From Putridiphycobacter sp045107045 (lineage in GTDB: Bacteria; Bacteroidota; Bacteroidia; Flavobacteriales_D; Crocinitomicaceae): a DNA stretch of 64,000 bases. The translations under genes were made by a program, and so were the position numbers. Under the pieces are notes generated by a model. It ran no database searches, was not told where the DNA came from, and saw nothing but the letters and a program-made list of their open reading frames with translations. Each line of letters starts with the position of its first letter. Position 1 is the first letter of the stretch. This document shows positions 24,054-33,074 of the stretch, in pieces. Location of the stretch: positions 1-64,000 of the forward strand of contig JBGCFR010000012.1 of NCBI GenBank assembly GCA_045107045.1. The letters are read 5' to 3'.

Positions 24054-25913
24054 ATGAAGCAAAAAGACACCGCACCTGAACAAGGCAAAATTACAACAAA
24101 GCCTTTTCCAAAATCAAGTAAGATTTATGTAAAAGGCACCTTGCACGAAAGTGTAAATGTTGCAATGAGAGAAATTGAATTGAGCGATACAGTTGATTCA
24201 ATGACACAAAAAAGAACCAATAATCAAAACGTAACAGTTTACGATACTAGTGGTCCTTATACTGATCCGAATAAAAAAATTGATGTGCACCTGGGACTCG
24301 AAAGAATTCGTGAACAATGGATTATGGACCGTGGGGATGTAGAAGAACTTTCAGAATTTAGCTCAGAATATTGCAAGGAAAGAATGGATGACCAAAGTCT
24401 GGATCATCTTAGGTTTGCCCACATCAGCAAACCTAAACGTGCAAAAGCAGGACAAAATGTGTCACAAATGTATTACGCGAAGCAAGGCATTATTACGCCG
24501 GAGATGGAGTATGTAGCTATAAGAGAAAATCAAAAGGTGCTAGATGCCATCCGTTTGACTGGTCAGCATCCTGGAGAAAATTTTGGGGCTAGCATTCCCT
24601 CCACTATTACACCAGAATTTGTAAGAGAAGAGGTTGCTCGTGGTCGTGCGGTTATTCCTTCCAACATTAATCATCCTGAAGCTGAACCAATGATTTTAGG
24701 TCGTAACTTCCTTGTAAAAATAAATGCGAATATCGGTAACTCTGCCACCACATCTAGTATTGAAGAAGAAGTAGAAAAAGCGGTTTGGGCATGCCGTTGG
24801 GGAGCTGATAATATTATGGACTTATCCACTGGCAAAAACATTCATGAAACTCGTGAGTGGATTGTTAGAAATTCACCCGTGCCAATTGGAACCGTGCCAA
24901 TTTACCAAGCATTAGAAAAGGTAAATGGAAAAGCAGAAGATTTAACTTGGGAGATTTTTAGAGATACACTAATTGAACAAGCTGAACAGGGGGTAGATTA
25001 CTTTACCATTCATGCAGGTGTTAGGTTAGCTTATGTGCCAATGACTGCTAAAAGAATAACGGGAATTGTATCACGAGGAGGATCAATTATGGCCAAATGG
25101 TGCTTATCTCATCACAAAGAAAGTTTTTTGTATACGCATTTCGAAGACATTTGTGAAATAATGAAAGCTTATGATGTGGCCTTTTCTTTAGGAGATGGAT
25201 TACGTCCAGGTTGTATTGCTGATGCAAATGATGAGGCCCAATTCGCTGAATTAGAGACTTTAGGTGAATTGACTAAAATTGCATGGAAACATGATGTGCA
25301 AACCTTTATAGAAGGACCAGGTCATGTGCCAATGCATATGATTAAAGAAAATATGGACAAGCAATTAGATGTTTGTGGTGAGGCACCATTTTACACACTA
25401 GGACCATTAACTACTGACATTGCTCCTGGCTATGACCATATCACCTCAGGTATCGGTGCAGCTATGATTGGGTGGTATGGTACTGCAATGCTTTGCTATG
25501 TGACACCAAAAGAGCATTTAGGTTTGCCTAATAAAGAAGATGTTAGAACGGGGGTGATTACTTACAAAATTGCTGCTCATGCAGCTGACCTAGCAAAAGG
25601 TCATCCAGGTTCGCAACATAGAGATGATGCGCTAAGTAAAGCCCGTTTTGAATTTCGCTGGGAAGATCAATTTAATCTCTCTTTAGATCCTGAATTAGCC
25701 AGAGAATATCATGATGAAACTCTTCCAGCAGAAGGTGCCAAAATTGCTCATTTCTGTTCAATGTGTGGTCCACATTTCTGTTCAATGAAAATTACTCAAG
25801 AAGTAAGAGATTACGCCGCACAAAAAGAAATAGATGAACAAAAAGCTTTCGAAAAAGGCATGAAGGAAAAGGCAGCAGAATTTAAAGATAAGGGAAGCGA
25901 GGTTTATCTTTAG
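24054..25913 (+). CDS. thiC: Phosphomethylpyrimidine synthase ThiC
   Basis: A 619-residue atypical radical SAM enzyme that turns aminoimidazole ribotide into hydroxymethylpyrimidine phosphate. The cluster motif CSMCGPHFC (C-x2-C-x4-C) is near the C-terminus. EGPGHVPMHMIKENM, DGLRPGCIADANDEAQ and TIHAGVR are barrel signatures. The N-terminal ~90 residues match the ThiC-associated domain (GPYTDPNKKIDVHLGL). It starts 51 bp after thiS. Confidence 0.97.
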   Translation: MKQKDTAPEQGKITTKPFPKSSKIYVKGTLHESVNVAMREIELSDTVDSMTQKRTNNQNVTVYDTSGPYTDPNKKIDVHLGLERIREQWIMDRGDVEELSEFSSEYCKERMDDQSLDHLRFAHISKPKRAKAGQNVSQMYYAKQGIITPEMEYVAIRENQKVLDAIRLTGQHPGENFGASIPSTITPEFVREEVARGRAVIPSNINHPEAEPMILGRNFLVKINANIGNSATTSSIEEEVEKAVWACRWGADNIMDLSTGKNIHETREWIVRNSPVPIGTVPIYQALEKVNGKAEDLTWEIFRDTLIEQAEQGVDYFTIHAGVRLAYVPMTAKRITGIVSRGGSIMAKWCLSHHKESFLYTHFEDICEIMKAYDVAFSLGDGLRPGCIADANDEAQFAELETLGELTKIAWKHDVQTFIEGPGHVPMHMIKENMDKQLDVCGEAPFYTLGPLTTDIAPGYDHITSGIGAAMIGWYGTAMLCYVTPKEHLGLPNKEDVRTGVITYKIAAHAADLAKGHPGSQHRDDALSKARFEFRWEDQFNLSLDPELAREYHDETLPAEGAKIAHFCSMCGPHFCSMKITQEVRDYAAQKEIDEQKAFEKGMKEKAAEFKDKGSEVYL

Positions 25914-25949
25914 CAGAGATAGAATTAGCCATTTAATATTTTTAACCCC

Positions 25950-26579
25950 ATGCTAAAAATAGTCATTTCTTATCCATCCGAATTACCAAACGAAATAAAT
26001 TTGGTGAACGAATTATTAGATTCCGATATTGATTATTTCCATATTAGAAAACCGGAATTTGAAGAATTTCAAATGACAAATTTTATTGAACAATTAGATG
26101 AAGTAAACCATCATAAAATAATTATTAGCAGCTATTATAGTCTTATTAACAAATATAATTTAGGGGGAATTCATCTTAATAAAAAGGGGCTATCTAGTTT
26201 GAGAACAGCAGAAGAATCTGACAAGTGTTTTATTGAGCCGCTCTTATTAAAAAATAATAAAATCTATGTCTATAATCAGGAGCCAACTATCATCAGTTAT
26301 GCTGCACATAATTTTGATGATATTGAAAACGTAAATTTTAAAGTAGATTACTTTACATTAAGTCCAATATTTGACAGTATATCTAAGACAGGCTATCAAT
26401 CTAACTTTACAGATCACAACGCATTACGCCTATCTCTTAGTAAAACAGTTAAAAAAATAATTGCCTTAGGAGGTGTATCTGAAAATAAAATACCAAAACT
26501 AATCAATTTGGGTTTCTCAGGCCATGCTAGACTAGGGGATTATTGGAGGAAGTATACAACACAAATACTAAATACTTAA
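25950..26579 (+). CDS. ThiE/TenI-family protein, first copy
   Basis: A 209-residue TIM barrel of the thiamine phosphate synthase superfamily, more divergent than the second copy at 27725. HIRKP (32-36) replaces the usual LQLRxK, IHLNKKG replaces the HLG-x-D site, and SPIFDSISKTGYQ holds the pyrophosphate-loop region. IALGGVSENKIPKLINLGF is the conserved last loop. The canonical Asp/Lys residues for pyrophosphate chemistry are partly lost, so a TenI-like thiazole tautomerase or regulatory role is as plausible as synthase. Its 3' end overlaps thiD by 37 bp. Confidence 0.8.
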   Translation: MLKIVISYPSELPNEINLVNELLDSDIDYFHIRKPEFEEFQMTNFIEQLDEVNHHKIIISSYYSLINKYNLGGIHLNKKGLSSLRTAEESDKCFIEPLLLKNNKIYVYNQEPTIISYAAHNFDDIENVNFKVDYFTLSPIFDSISKTGYQSNFTDHNALRLSLSKTVKKIIALGGVSENKIPKLINLGFSGHARLGDYWRKYTTQILNT

Positions 26580-27328
26580 GCAGTATCAAAAAGAGGCCAA
26601 ACATATTAACTATAGCAGGATTTGATCCATCAGGTGGGGCTGGTATTCTAGCAGATATCAAAACATTTGAGCAGAATAGTTGCATTGGTATGGCAGTTCA
26701 AACAGCAAACACTATTCAATCTGGGTCAGTGTTCTTAGATTCGAATTGGATAGGAGAAGATGTTATTCTAAAACAGTTAAATATTTTACTCTCATCCTAT
26801 ACATTTAAATATGTCAAGATTGGTTTAGTGCCAAATCTAATTCTACTTAACACCTTGATTAAATCGTGCATTAAGCACAACAGGAATGTAAAAATTATCT
26901 GGGACCCGGTACTTTCAACAACTTCAGGACACAATTTTGATCAAGACCTCAGTAGTATTGCGCCAATTCTTAAACAGATTCACCTAATAACACCAAATCA
27001 TGATGAAGCGCTTAAATTAAGTCGGTCGGAAAATCCGAAAGATGGCGCCTATAAGTTATCGAAGCATTGCATGGTTTTATTGAAAGGCGGTCATTGCAAA
27101 GATAATTTAGGATACGACATATTGTTTTTTAATGATCAACAGATAGTTTTTAAACCAAAATCAATTAGATATTTTCCTAAACATGGCACGGGTTGCATTT
27201 TGGCATCTGCTATTACCTCAAATTTAGCAAAAGGTTATACACTTCAAAAAAGTGTACTTCGAAGCAAGCGCTATATTGAACATTTTATTGAAAGTAATTC
27301 AACTTTAATTGGCTCACATAAACCATGA
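26543..27328 (+). CDS. thiD: Hydroxymethylpyrimidine/phosphomethylpyrimidine kinase
   Basis: 261 residues of the ribokinase-like HMP-P kinase family, which phosphorylates HMP twice to HMP-PP. Conserved parts are ILTIAGFDPSGGAGILADIKTF (HMP site), IIWDPVLSTTSGH, LITPNHDEALKL and FPKHGTGCILASAIT (anion hole and catalytic Asp/Cys region). No ATG is available before the conserved core; TTG 26543 is the only standard start, placing the first ~18 codons inside the previous gene. Translational coupling or a rarer start such as ATA is possible. Confidence 0.92.
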   Translation: MEEVYNTNTKYLSSIKKRPNILTIAGFDPSGGAGILADIKTFEQNSCIGMAVQTANTIQSGSVFLDSNWIGEDVILKQLNILLSSYTFKYVKIGLVPNLILLNTLIKSCIKHNRNVKIIWDPVLSTTSGHNFDQDLSSIAPILKQIHLITPNHDEALKLSRSENPKDGAYKLSKHCMVLLKGGHCKDNLGYDILFFNDQQIVFKPKSIRYFPKHGTGCILASAITSNLAKGYTLQKSVLRSKRYIEHFIESNSTLIGSHKP

Positions 27329-27723
27329 AGAATCCTAGACTAATATTAAAATTATTGAATTTAGCCAATGGGTTTTTATTGTTAGCTTATTTGTTCAAAG
27401 TACTTCATTGGCCATTTTTACCATTTAAATATACTATTATGCATATTATACTTGGTGCATTTATTATTTATGGGGTTAAAAGTTGGATTGAAATTAGATA
27501 TGATTTACCAAACCTAATAAAGGCAAATAAAACAACTAATATGGTCTTTTATATTGGTCTGGCTGTTTTCGTTTTCGGAATCATGTTTAAGGTCATGCAT
27601 TGGCCATTTTCTAGTCTAGTTTTTATTATAGGCGTATCAACAATCTTAGTTGCCTACCTACTATGTTTCTTTCTGCCAGATGATGAACAGCCTGAAAATG
27701 ATGATTTAATTGACAATTTTTAG
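27325..27723 (+). CDS. Four-helix membrane protein with two FKxxHWPF motifs, in the thi operon
   Basis: 132 residues with an internal repeat: each half has a helix ending in FKVLHWPF (24-31) or FKVMHWPF (about 89-96), then a second helix. This K-x-x-HWP signature occurs at the N-terminal helices of GldL, the T9SS motor protein, and in small Bacteroidota membrane proteins of unknown role. It overlaps the thiD stop (ATGA) and is followed two bases after its stop by thiE, so it is a true operon member. No known thiamine enzyme or transporter (PnuT, ThiT, YkoE) looks like this. Function unknown. Confidence 0.75.
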   Translation: MKNPRLILKLLNLANGFLLLAYLFKVLHWPFLPFKYTIMHIILGAFIIYGVKSWIEIRYDLPNLIKANKTTNMVFYIGLAVFVFGIMFKVMHWPFSSLVFIIGVSTILVAYLLCFFLPDDEQPENDDLIDNF

Positions 27724-27724
27724 A

Positions 27725-28345
27725 ATGAATAAATACCCGAAAATATATTATATTTCTCAAGGTAACGACCCTGAAACACATCTAATAAATATAGACAAGG
27801 TATGTCGTTCGGGCTGTAAATTGGTTCAGTTGCGATTAAAAAGTAGTGACCATGAAACTATTTTAGAAACAGCAAAAAAAAGTTTAGTTATCTGCCAAAA
27901 ATTCAGTACGAAATTGATCATTAATGACTATTTGGGAGTAGTTGAACAATTGCCACAAGTTGGCTTGCACCTTGGCAAAAATGACATTAGTATTAAGGTC
28001 GCTAAACAAAGGTTAGGTGGAACTCAAATTGGTGGTACAGCCAATACCTTAAAAGATTGTATTCAATTAATTAACGAGGGTGTTGATTATATTGGATTAG
28101 GCCCTTACAAAAATACAACCACCAAGTCCAACTTAGAGCCGATTGTTGGTTTAGCTGGCTATCAAGATATTTTGAGCAAACTGCAAACACTAAAAATGAC
28201 TACCCCTATTTATGCAATTGGAGGGATTATGGAAAAAGATATACCTAAGCTTTTGCGCCTAGGCATAACCGGCGTTGCCATGTCAAACTTATTGACAAAC
28301 AAAACTGAAAACGATACTAAAAATATAATTAGCCATTATGGATGA
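27725..28345 (+). CDS. thiE: Thiamine phosphate synthase
   Basis: 206 residues from ATG 27725, one base after the preceding stop codon (a TTG 15 bp upstream is rejected). It couples HMP-PP and thiazole phosphate. It has the canonical sites LVQLRLK, LIINDYLGVV, GLHLGKNDI, DYIGLGPYKNTTTKSN and IYAIGGIMEKDIPKLL. Compared with the first ThiE-family copy at 25950 it retains all expected residues, so this is the catalytic synthase. Confidence 0.93.
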   Translation: MNKYPKIYYISQGNDPETHLINIDKVCRSGCKLVQLRLKSSDHETILETAKKSLVICQKFSTKLIINDYLGVVEQLPQVGLHLGKNDISIKVAKQRLGGTQIGGTANTLKDCIQLINEGVDYIGLGPYKNTTTKSNLEPIVGLAGYQDILSKLQTLKMTTPIYAIGGIMEKDIPKLLRLGITGVAMSNLLTNKTENDTKNIISHYG

Positions 28346-29111
28346 TCAATTAAGAATTGGTGATAAATCATTTACATCACGCCTATTCACTGGCACTGGT
28401 AAGTTTAGCTCATCACAACTTATGAAGGAAGCTTTATTAGCTTCCGAAAGTGAATTAATTACTGTTGCACTTAAGCGTGTTGATGTCTCAAATGAAGAAG
28501 ATGATATTTTGATCCATCTTAATGCTCATCATATTAATTTACTCCCTAACACCTCAGGGGTTAGAACAGCAAAGGAAGCTATTTTCGCAGCTGAACTATC
28601 TCGTGAAGCGTTAGAAACAAATTGGGTCAAACTAGAGATTCATCCTGATCCTAAGTATTTATTGCCAGATCCGATTGAAACTCTTCAAGCAGCAAAAGAA
28701 TTAGTTGAAAAAGGCTTTGTCGTAATGCCTTATGTTCATGCTGACCCTGTACTTTGTAAAAGACTAGAAGATGTTGGCGTGCAATGTGTAATGCCACTAG
28801 GTGCCCCAATTGGCAGTAATAAAGGACTAAAAACACAAGATTTTCTAGAAATTATTATTGATCAATCTAATGTTCCTGTGATTGTTGATGCCGGCATTGG
28901 TGCACCCTCACATGCTGCATTTGCTATGGAATTAGGTGCAGATGCGGTTTTGGTAAATACGGCAATTGCTGTATCTCAAAATCCAATTGAAATGGCGAAT
29001 GCCTTTAGAATGGCAGTTGAAGCAGGAAGATTAGCTTACAATGCTAAATTAGCTCCTATCCGCTCAAAAGCAGAAGCAAGCAGTCCTTTAACTAATTTTT
29101 TAAATAGTTAA
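28338..29111 (+). CDS. thiG: Thiazole synthase ThiG
   Basis: 257 residues; forms the thiazole ring from deoxyxylulose phosphate, dehydroglycine and ThiS-thiocarboxylate. FTGTGKFSS and LLPNTSGVRTAKEA are signatures, VMPYVHADP and CVMPLGAPIGSNKG line the active site, and PVIVDAGIGAPSHAAFAMELGADAVLVNTA is the phosphate-binding end of the barrel. The start overlaps the thiE end by 8 bp. Confidence 0.97.
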   Translation: MDDQLRIGDKSFTSRLFTGTGKFSSSQLMKEALLASESELITVALKRVDVSNEEDDILIHLNAHHINLLPNTSGVRTAKEAIFAAELSREALETNWVKLEIHPDPKYLLPDPIETLQAAKELVEKGFVVMPYVHADPVLCKRLEDVGVQCVMPLGAPIGSNKGLKTQDFLEIIIDQSNVPVIVDAGIGAPSHAAFAMELGADAVLVNTAIAVSQNPIEMANAFRMAVEAGRLAYNAKLAPIRSKAEASSPLTNFLNS

Positions 29112-29112
29112 C

Positions 29113-30231
29113 ATGTCAGCTCGAAACACATTTATCCAGTTATTCAATTCATACTCATGGGACGATACTTTGGAAAGCATATTCCAAAAAAATAGCTCAG
29201 ATGTTGAACGAGCTTTAAATAAAGAGAAAAGAGATTTAGAAGATTTTAAGGCTCTTATCTCTCCGGCAGCTATGCCTTATTTAGAAGAGATGGCACAATT
29301 GAGCCAGTTAGCAACAAAAAAGAGATTCGGTAATACAATTCAAATGTATGCACCAATGTATTTGAGCAATGAATGCCAAAACATTTGCACATATTGTGGA
29401 TTTAGCTTTACTAATAAAATACCACGACGAACTTTAACAGACACTGAAATACTAAAAGAAATTCAGTTTTTAAAATCAAAGGGATATGACCATATATTAC
29501 TTGTTACTGGTGAAGCTAATACCACAGTTGGTGTACAATATATCAACAATGCCATTCGGCTAATAAAATCACACTTTTCTAACATTACAATTGAAGTCCA
29601 GCCTTTAGATGTTAACGACTACAAAACCTTAAAAGAAAGTGGACTCTATGCGGTGCTAGTTTATCAAGAAACCTATCATAGAGCGGAGTACAAAAAACAT
29701 CACCCTAAGGGTAAAAAATCAAATTTTAATTACCGCTTAGAAACACCAGACCGCCTAGGTGAAGCTGGCATACATAAAATTGGATTGGGTGCGTTATTTG
29801 GCCTAGAAGATTGGCGAGCTGACAGTTTTTTTACAGCCTTACACCACCATTATCTTAAGAAAAAATATTGGCAGACAAAATATTCTATATCATTCCCCAG
29901 ATTAAGACCTTTCAGCGGAGGATTAGAACCAAAAGTAGAAATGAAAGATCAGGACTTAGTACAATTAATTTGTGCGTTCCGATTGCTAGATGAAGACCTT
30001 GAATTATCTATCTCTACACGTGAAAGCGAGGCATTCAGGAATCACATTGTTCAGCTAGGCATTACATCAATGAGTGCAGAATCTAAAACAAATCCTGGCG
30101 GCTATGCCGTTGAACCGGAATCTTTAGAACAATTTGAAATTTCTGATGAAAGAAGTACAGAAGATATTACGTTAATGCTTAAAAAACAAGGACTAGAAGC
30201 CGTATGGAAAGATTGGGAACACTTTAGATAA
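29113..30231 (+). CDS. thiH: 2-iminoacetate synthase ThiH
   Basis: A 372-residue radical SAM lyase that cleaves tyrosine to dehydroglycine (plus p-cresol) for ThiG. The cluster motif is C-x3-C-x2-C in NECQNICTYCGFSF. LVTGEANTTVGVQYI, VEVQPLD-like IEVQPLDVNDY and YQETYHRAEY are ThiH signatures. The use of ThiH rather than ThiO marks an oxygen-independent route. It starts one base after the thiG stop. Confidence 0.95.
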   Translation: MSARNTFIQLFNSYSWDDTLESIFQKNSSDVERALNKEKRDLEDFKALISPAAMPYLEEMAQLSQLATKKRFGNTIQMYAPMYLSNECQNICTYCGFSFTNKIPRRTLTDTEILKEIQFLKSKGYDHILLVTGEANTTVGVQYINNAIRLIKSHFSNITIEVQPLDVNDYKTLKESGLYAVLVYQETYHRAEYKKHHPKGKKSNFNYRLETPDRLGEAGIHKIGLGALFGLEDWRADSFFTALHHHYLKKKYWQTKYSISFPRLRPFSGGLEPKVEMKDQDLVQLICAFRLLDEDLELSISTRESEAFRNHIVQLGITSMSAESKTNPGGYAVEPESLEQFEISDERSTEDITLMLKKQGLEAVWKDWEHFR

Positions 30232-30342
30232 TGATAATTCATAGCCAGCATATTATCTTTCTATGCAATAATGCAATAATTTTTTGCACCAAGAACTAAC
30301 TGAAATGTCCCCAAAGGGCCAAAATACTAAACACAAGTGAGT

Positions 30343-31407
30343 ATGTCATTAACAAGTGATGAAATAAAACAATATAATAGACACTTAATCCTTAATGAAA
30401 TAGGATTTAAAGGACAAGTTAAATTGAAAGAAGCTAAAGTGCTCATTATTGGAGCAGGTGGCCTTGGCTGTCCTATTTTACAATACTTAACCGCTGCAGG
30501 AGTTGGAACAATTGGCATTATTGATCATGATGTTGTTAGTATTAGCAATCTTCAGCGCCAAATATTGTATACTCATCAAGATATAGGTAAATATAAAGTA
30601 ACAACTGCTATTAGCCAATTGCAGCAGCTAAACCCAAATGTAGAATTTATACCATATCTTGAAGAATTAACTCACAAAAATGCACTACAGCTCTTTGAAC
30701 AATACGATATTATTGTTGACGGATCTGACAATTTTCCAACAAGGTATTTAGCAAATGATGCTTCTGTTTTAACTAAAAAACCATTAGTATTTGGGGCTAT
30801 TTATAAATTTGAAGGACAGGTTAGTGTATTCAATTATAAAAATGGTCCTACCTATCGCTGCTTATTTCCCAATCCTCCAGGTCCGAATGAAGTACCAAAT
30901 TGCTCACAAATTGGAGTTTTAGGTGTATTGCCTGGAATTATTGGTAGTTTTCAAGCGAACGAGGTCATTAAGATAATTACAGAAAACGGTAAAGTATTGA
31001 ATGGTGAACTTTTAAGCTACAATACACTAACTCATGAACAATTAAAAGTCTCTTTTAGTAAAAACTCTTCGATAAGTTTAACTAAACTTGAAACAGATTA
31101 CGAACTATTTTGCGGAATTATGGAAAATACATTTGAATTAGAATACGATACTATTAAAAGCAATCTAGACAAATATCATTTAATTGATGTCCGTGAGGAA
31201 TGGGAGCGAGAAGAATTTAATATAGGAGGTATACATATATCGGTTTATGATTTAATAAATCAACTTGATCTGTTAAAAACAGATAAGCCAATTTTACTCT
31301 ATTGTCAATCTGGAAATAGAAGTTCCAAAGGCAGACAATTGCTAGAAGACTTATTGCCAGGCAGAGAGGTGTTTACTCTAAAGGACGGAATTAGTGGTTT
31401 AGAATAG
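30343..31407 (+). CDS. thiF: ThiF/MoeB/HesA adenylyltransferase with C-terminal rhodanese domain
   Basis: 354 residues from ATG 30343. The E1-like domain (~1-240) has YNRHLILNEIGFKGQ, the nucleotide motif IGAGGLGCP, DVVSISNLQRQ and YRCLFPNPPGP. A rhodanese domain (~265-354) carries the active cysteine in LLYCQSGNRSSKG. The paired CxxC zinc ligands of MoeB/ThiF are incomplete (single FCGI near 245). It should adenylate ThiS and could take sulfur on its own rhodanese cysteine, combining ThiF and ThiI-like steps. The gap of 111 bp from thiH is the only sizeable one after thiC, so a secondary promoter is possible. Confidence 0.88.
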   Translation: MSLTSDEIKQYNRHLILNEIGFKGQVKLKEAKVLIIGAGGLGCPILQYLTAAGVGTIGIIDHDVVSISNLQRQILYTHQDIGKYKVTTAISQLQQLNPNVEFIPYLEELTHKNALQLFEQYDIIVDGSDNFPTRYLANDASVLTKKPLVFGAIYKFEGQVSVFNYKNGPTYRCLFPNPPGPNEVPNCSQIGVLGVLPGIIGSFQANEVIKIITENGKVLNGELLSYNTLTHEQLKVSFSKNSSISLTKLETDYELFCGIMENTFELEYDTIKSNLDKYHLIDVREEWEREEFNIGGIHISVYDLINQLDLLKTDKPILLYCQSGNRSSKGRQLLEDLLPGREVFTLKDGISGLE

Positions 31408-31427
31408 GTTATATAAAGCTCAATTCA

Positions 31428-32981
31428 CTATTTTGACTTCAACACAATTCTAAATGTGGTACCCACATTAACTTCTGATTTTAATACAAATATTTTACCT
31501 TTATGAAATTCTTCTACTATTCTTTTGACCAAAGATAATCCAAGCCCCCAACCTCTTGTTTTAGTTGTATAACCTGGTTGAAATACTGTTTTCAATTTAG
31601 CTGGTGGTATTCCCTTACCATTATCAGTGATATCAATATAAAGGTCAGCTTCAAAAGGATGAATTTTCACTCCAATACTACCTTTTCCTTCCATTGCATC
31701 AACAGCATTTTTTGTAATGTTTTCGATTACCCATTCTAGCAACGAAACATTGATATCCGCCAAAATAACCTTCTCCGAACTGTCGCAAGTCAGTTCTATT
31801 TTTGAACTAATTCTATGCCGCAGATAGTCAATAGATTTTTCAACAACAGGTACTACATTATTTTCAGTTAAGATTGCACTTGAGCCTATTTTGGAAAATC
31901 TATTGGTTATGGTATTTAGTCTGTCTACATCCTTATTCATTTCTTTAATTGTAGAGCCACTAACGCCATCAGCTTCCAACAATTGAATCCATGCCATTAA
32001 AGATGATATTGGTGTACCCAATTGATGGGCTGTTTCTTTAGCCATTCCTGCCCAAACTTGATCCTGCTCCGCTTTACGAAATGTACTAAAAATGACATAT
32101 CCAATAAAAATAAATAATCCTATGATCATAAATTGGACAATCGGAAAGTATTTTAGTTGTTTCAATTCCGGTGAATGTTCAAAATAGATTACTCCTTTAT
32201 TGGTTGAACCCAAATCAACTTCAATGGAATCGTTCATCAAACCAAGTGCCTCTATTTTTAATTTTAATTGACTAGAATCCGAAGGAACATCTTCCATATT
32301 GGTTCCAATTATTTTTCGGCTTTTTCTATCAATAAATAGGACTGGAACTAAATATTCATTGGTCAATAATTCCTCATTGAATGCGTTAAACAAAGAGTCC
32401 TTTTTTAACTCTAAGTCCATTAATTTTTTAGAATCGTAATAGTATACGTTCTGTCTTTTACCGGCATATAGATCTATTTGAATGGGAGGATGAGTAGCTG
32501 GCCATTTAGCTATAAAATGATTTAAAGAGTCTTGTCTTGCTTCAACTAAAAAAGTATCCCTATTAACATCTTCAGGCATACTTTTAACAATCATAGAGTC
32601 CAAATATTCTAAATTATGCGTGCTTTCAATTTTTTTTGCTTGATCAGTCACTATTAAAGGAACATTTCCACCATTTTCCTGAAGAATTGCGACGACTAAT
32701 GTATAATCGCTCAAATCTTTATTGACTTCTACCATAGCGGTCGTCCATAACTCAACTTTTTTTCGTTCATTTTGTCTTAATTCCTCAAACGCATTATTTG
32801 TCAAATTTACCAAATCAGCTTTTCTTTTTACAGCATCAGCCCATTGTTCAACTCTATCAACTTCTCGTTGGGCTACTTTCTTGACTATGGTATTGGAAAA
32901 CCATAATGAGACTGCCACTAACAGTATAGCTACTAATAAAAGTACTATTTTCCAACGCTGCTTTTTATGGTATAAATTCAT
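31428..32981 (-). CDS. Membrane sensor histidine kinase
   Basis: 517 residues: TM helix ~12-32; a periplasmic sensor region of about 240 residues with coiled-coil-like stretches; TM helix ~282-300 (FMIIGLFIFIGYVIF); H-box with His319 in KETAHQLGTPISSLMAW; then the ATPase domain with N-box (EWVIENITKNAVDAME), G1 (DITDNGKGIPP) and G2 (GWGLGLSLVKRIVEE). No HAMP domain is evident between TM2 and the H-box. No response regulator is adjacent, so it is an orphan kinase. Convergent with the thiamine operon. Confidence 0.93.
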   Translation of the reverse strand: MNLYHKKQRWKIVLLLVAILLVAVSLWFSNTIVKKVAQREVDRVEQWADAVKRKADLVNLTNNAFEELRQNERKKVELWTTAMVEVNKDLSDYTLVVAILQENGGNVPLIVTDQAKKIESTHNLEYLDSMIVKSMPEDVNRDTFLVEARQDSLNHFIAKWPATHPPIQIDLYAGKRQNVYYYDSKKLMDLELKKDSLFNAFNEELLTNEYLVPVLFIDRKSRKIIGTNMEDVPSDSSQLKLKIEALGLMNDSIEVDLGSTNKGVIYFEHSPELKQLKYFPIVQFMIIGLFIFIGYVIFSTFRKAEQDQVWAGMAKETAHQLGTPISSLMAWIQLLEADGVSGSTIKEMNKDVDRLNTITNRFSKIGSSAILTENNVVPVVEKSIDYLRHRISSKIELTCDSSEKVILADINVSLLEWVIENITKNAVDAMEGKGSIGVKIHPFEADLYIDITDNGKGIPPAKLKTVFQPGYTTKTRGWGLGLSLVKRIVEEFHKGKIFVLKSEVNVGTTFRIVLKSK

Positions 32982-33074
32982 AACTATTACCTAACGAAGT
33001 TAAGGCTATTTTATTTGGATTCTTTACAAATGATAAAAACAGTAACATACTTTCTGCATTTTATGCAGCTATAG

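Noticed and set aside
33054..33068. Hairpin CTGCAT-TTT-ATGCAG after the AsmA-like gene as terminator
   Set aside because: Only 6 bp of stem and no U-run on the minus strand.
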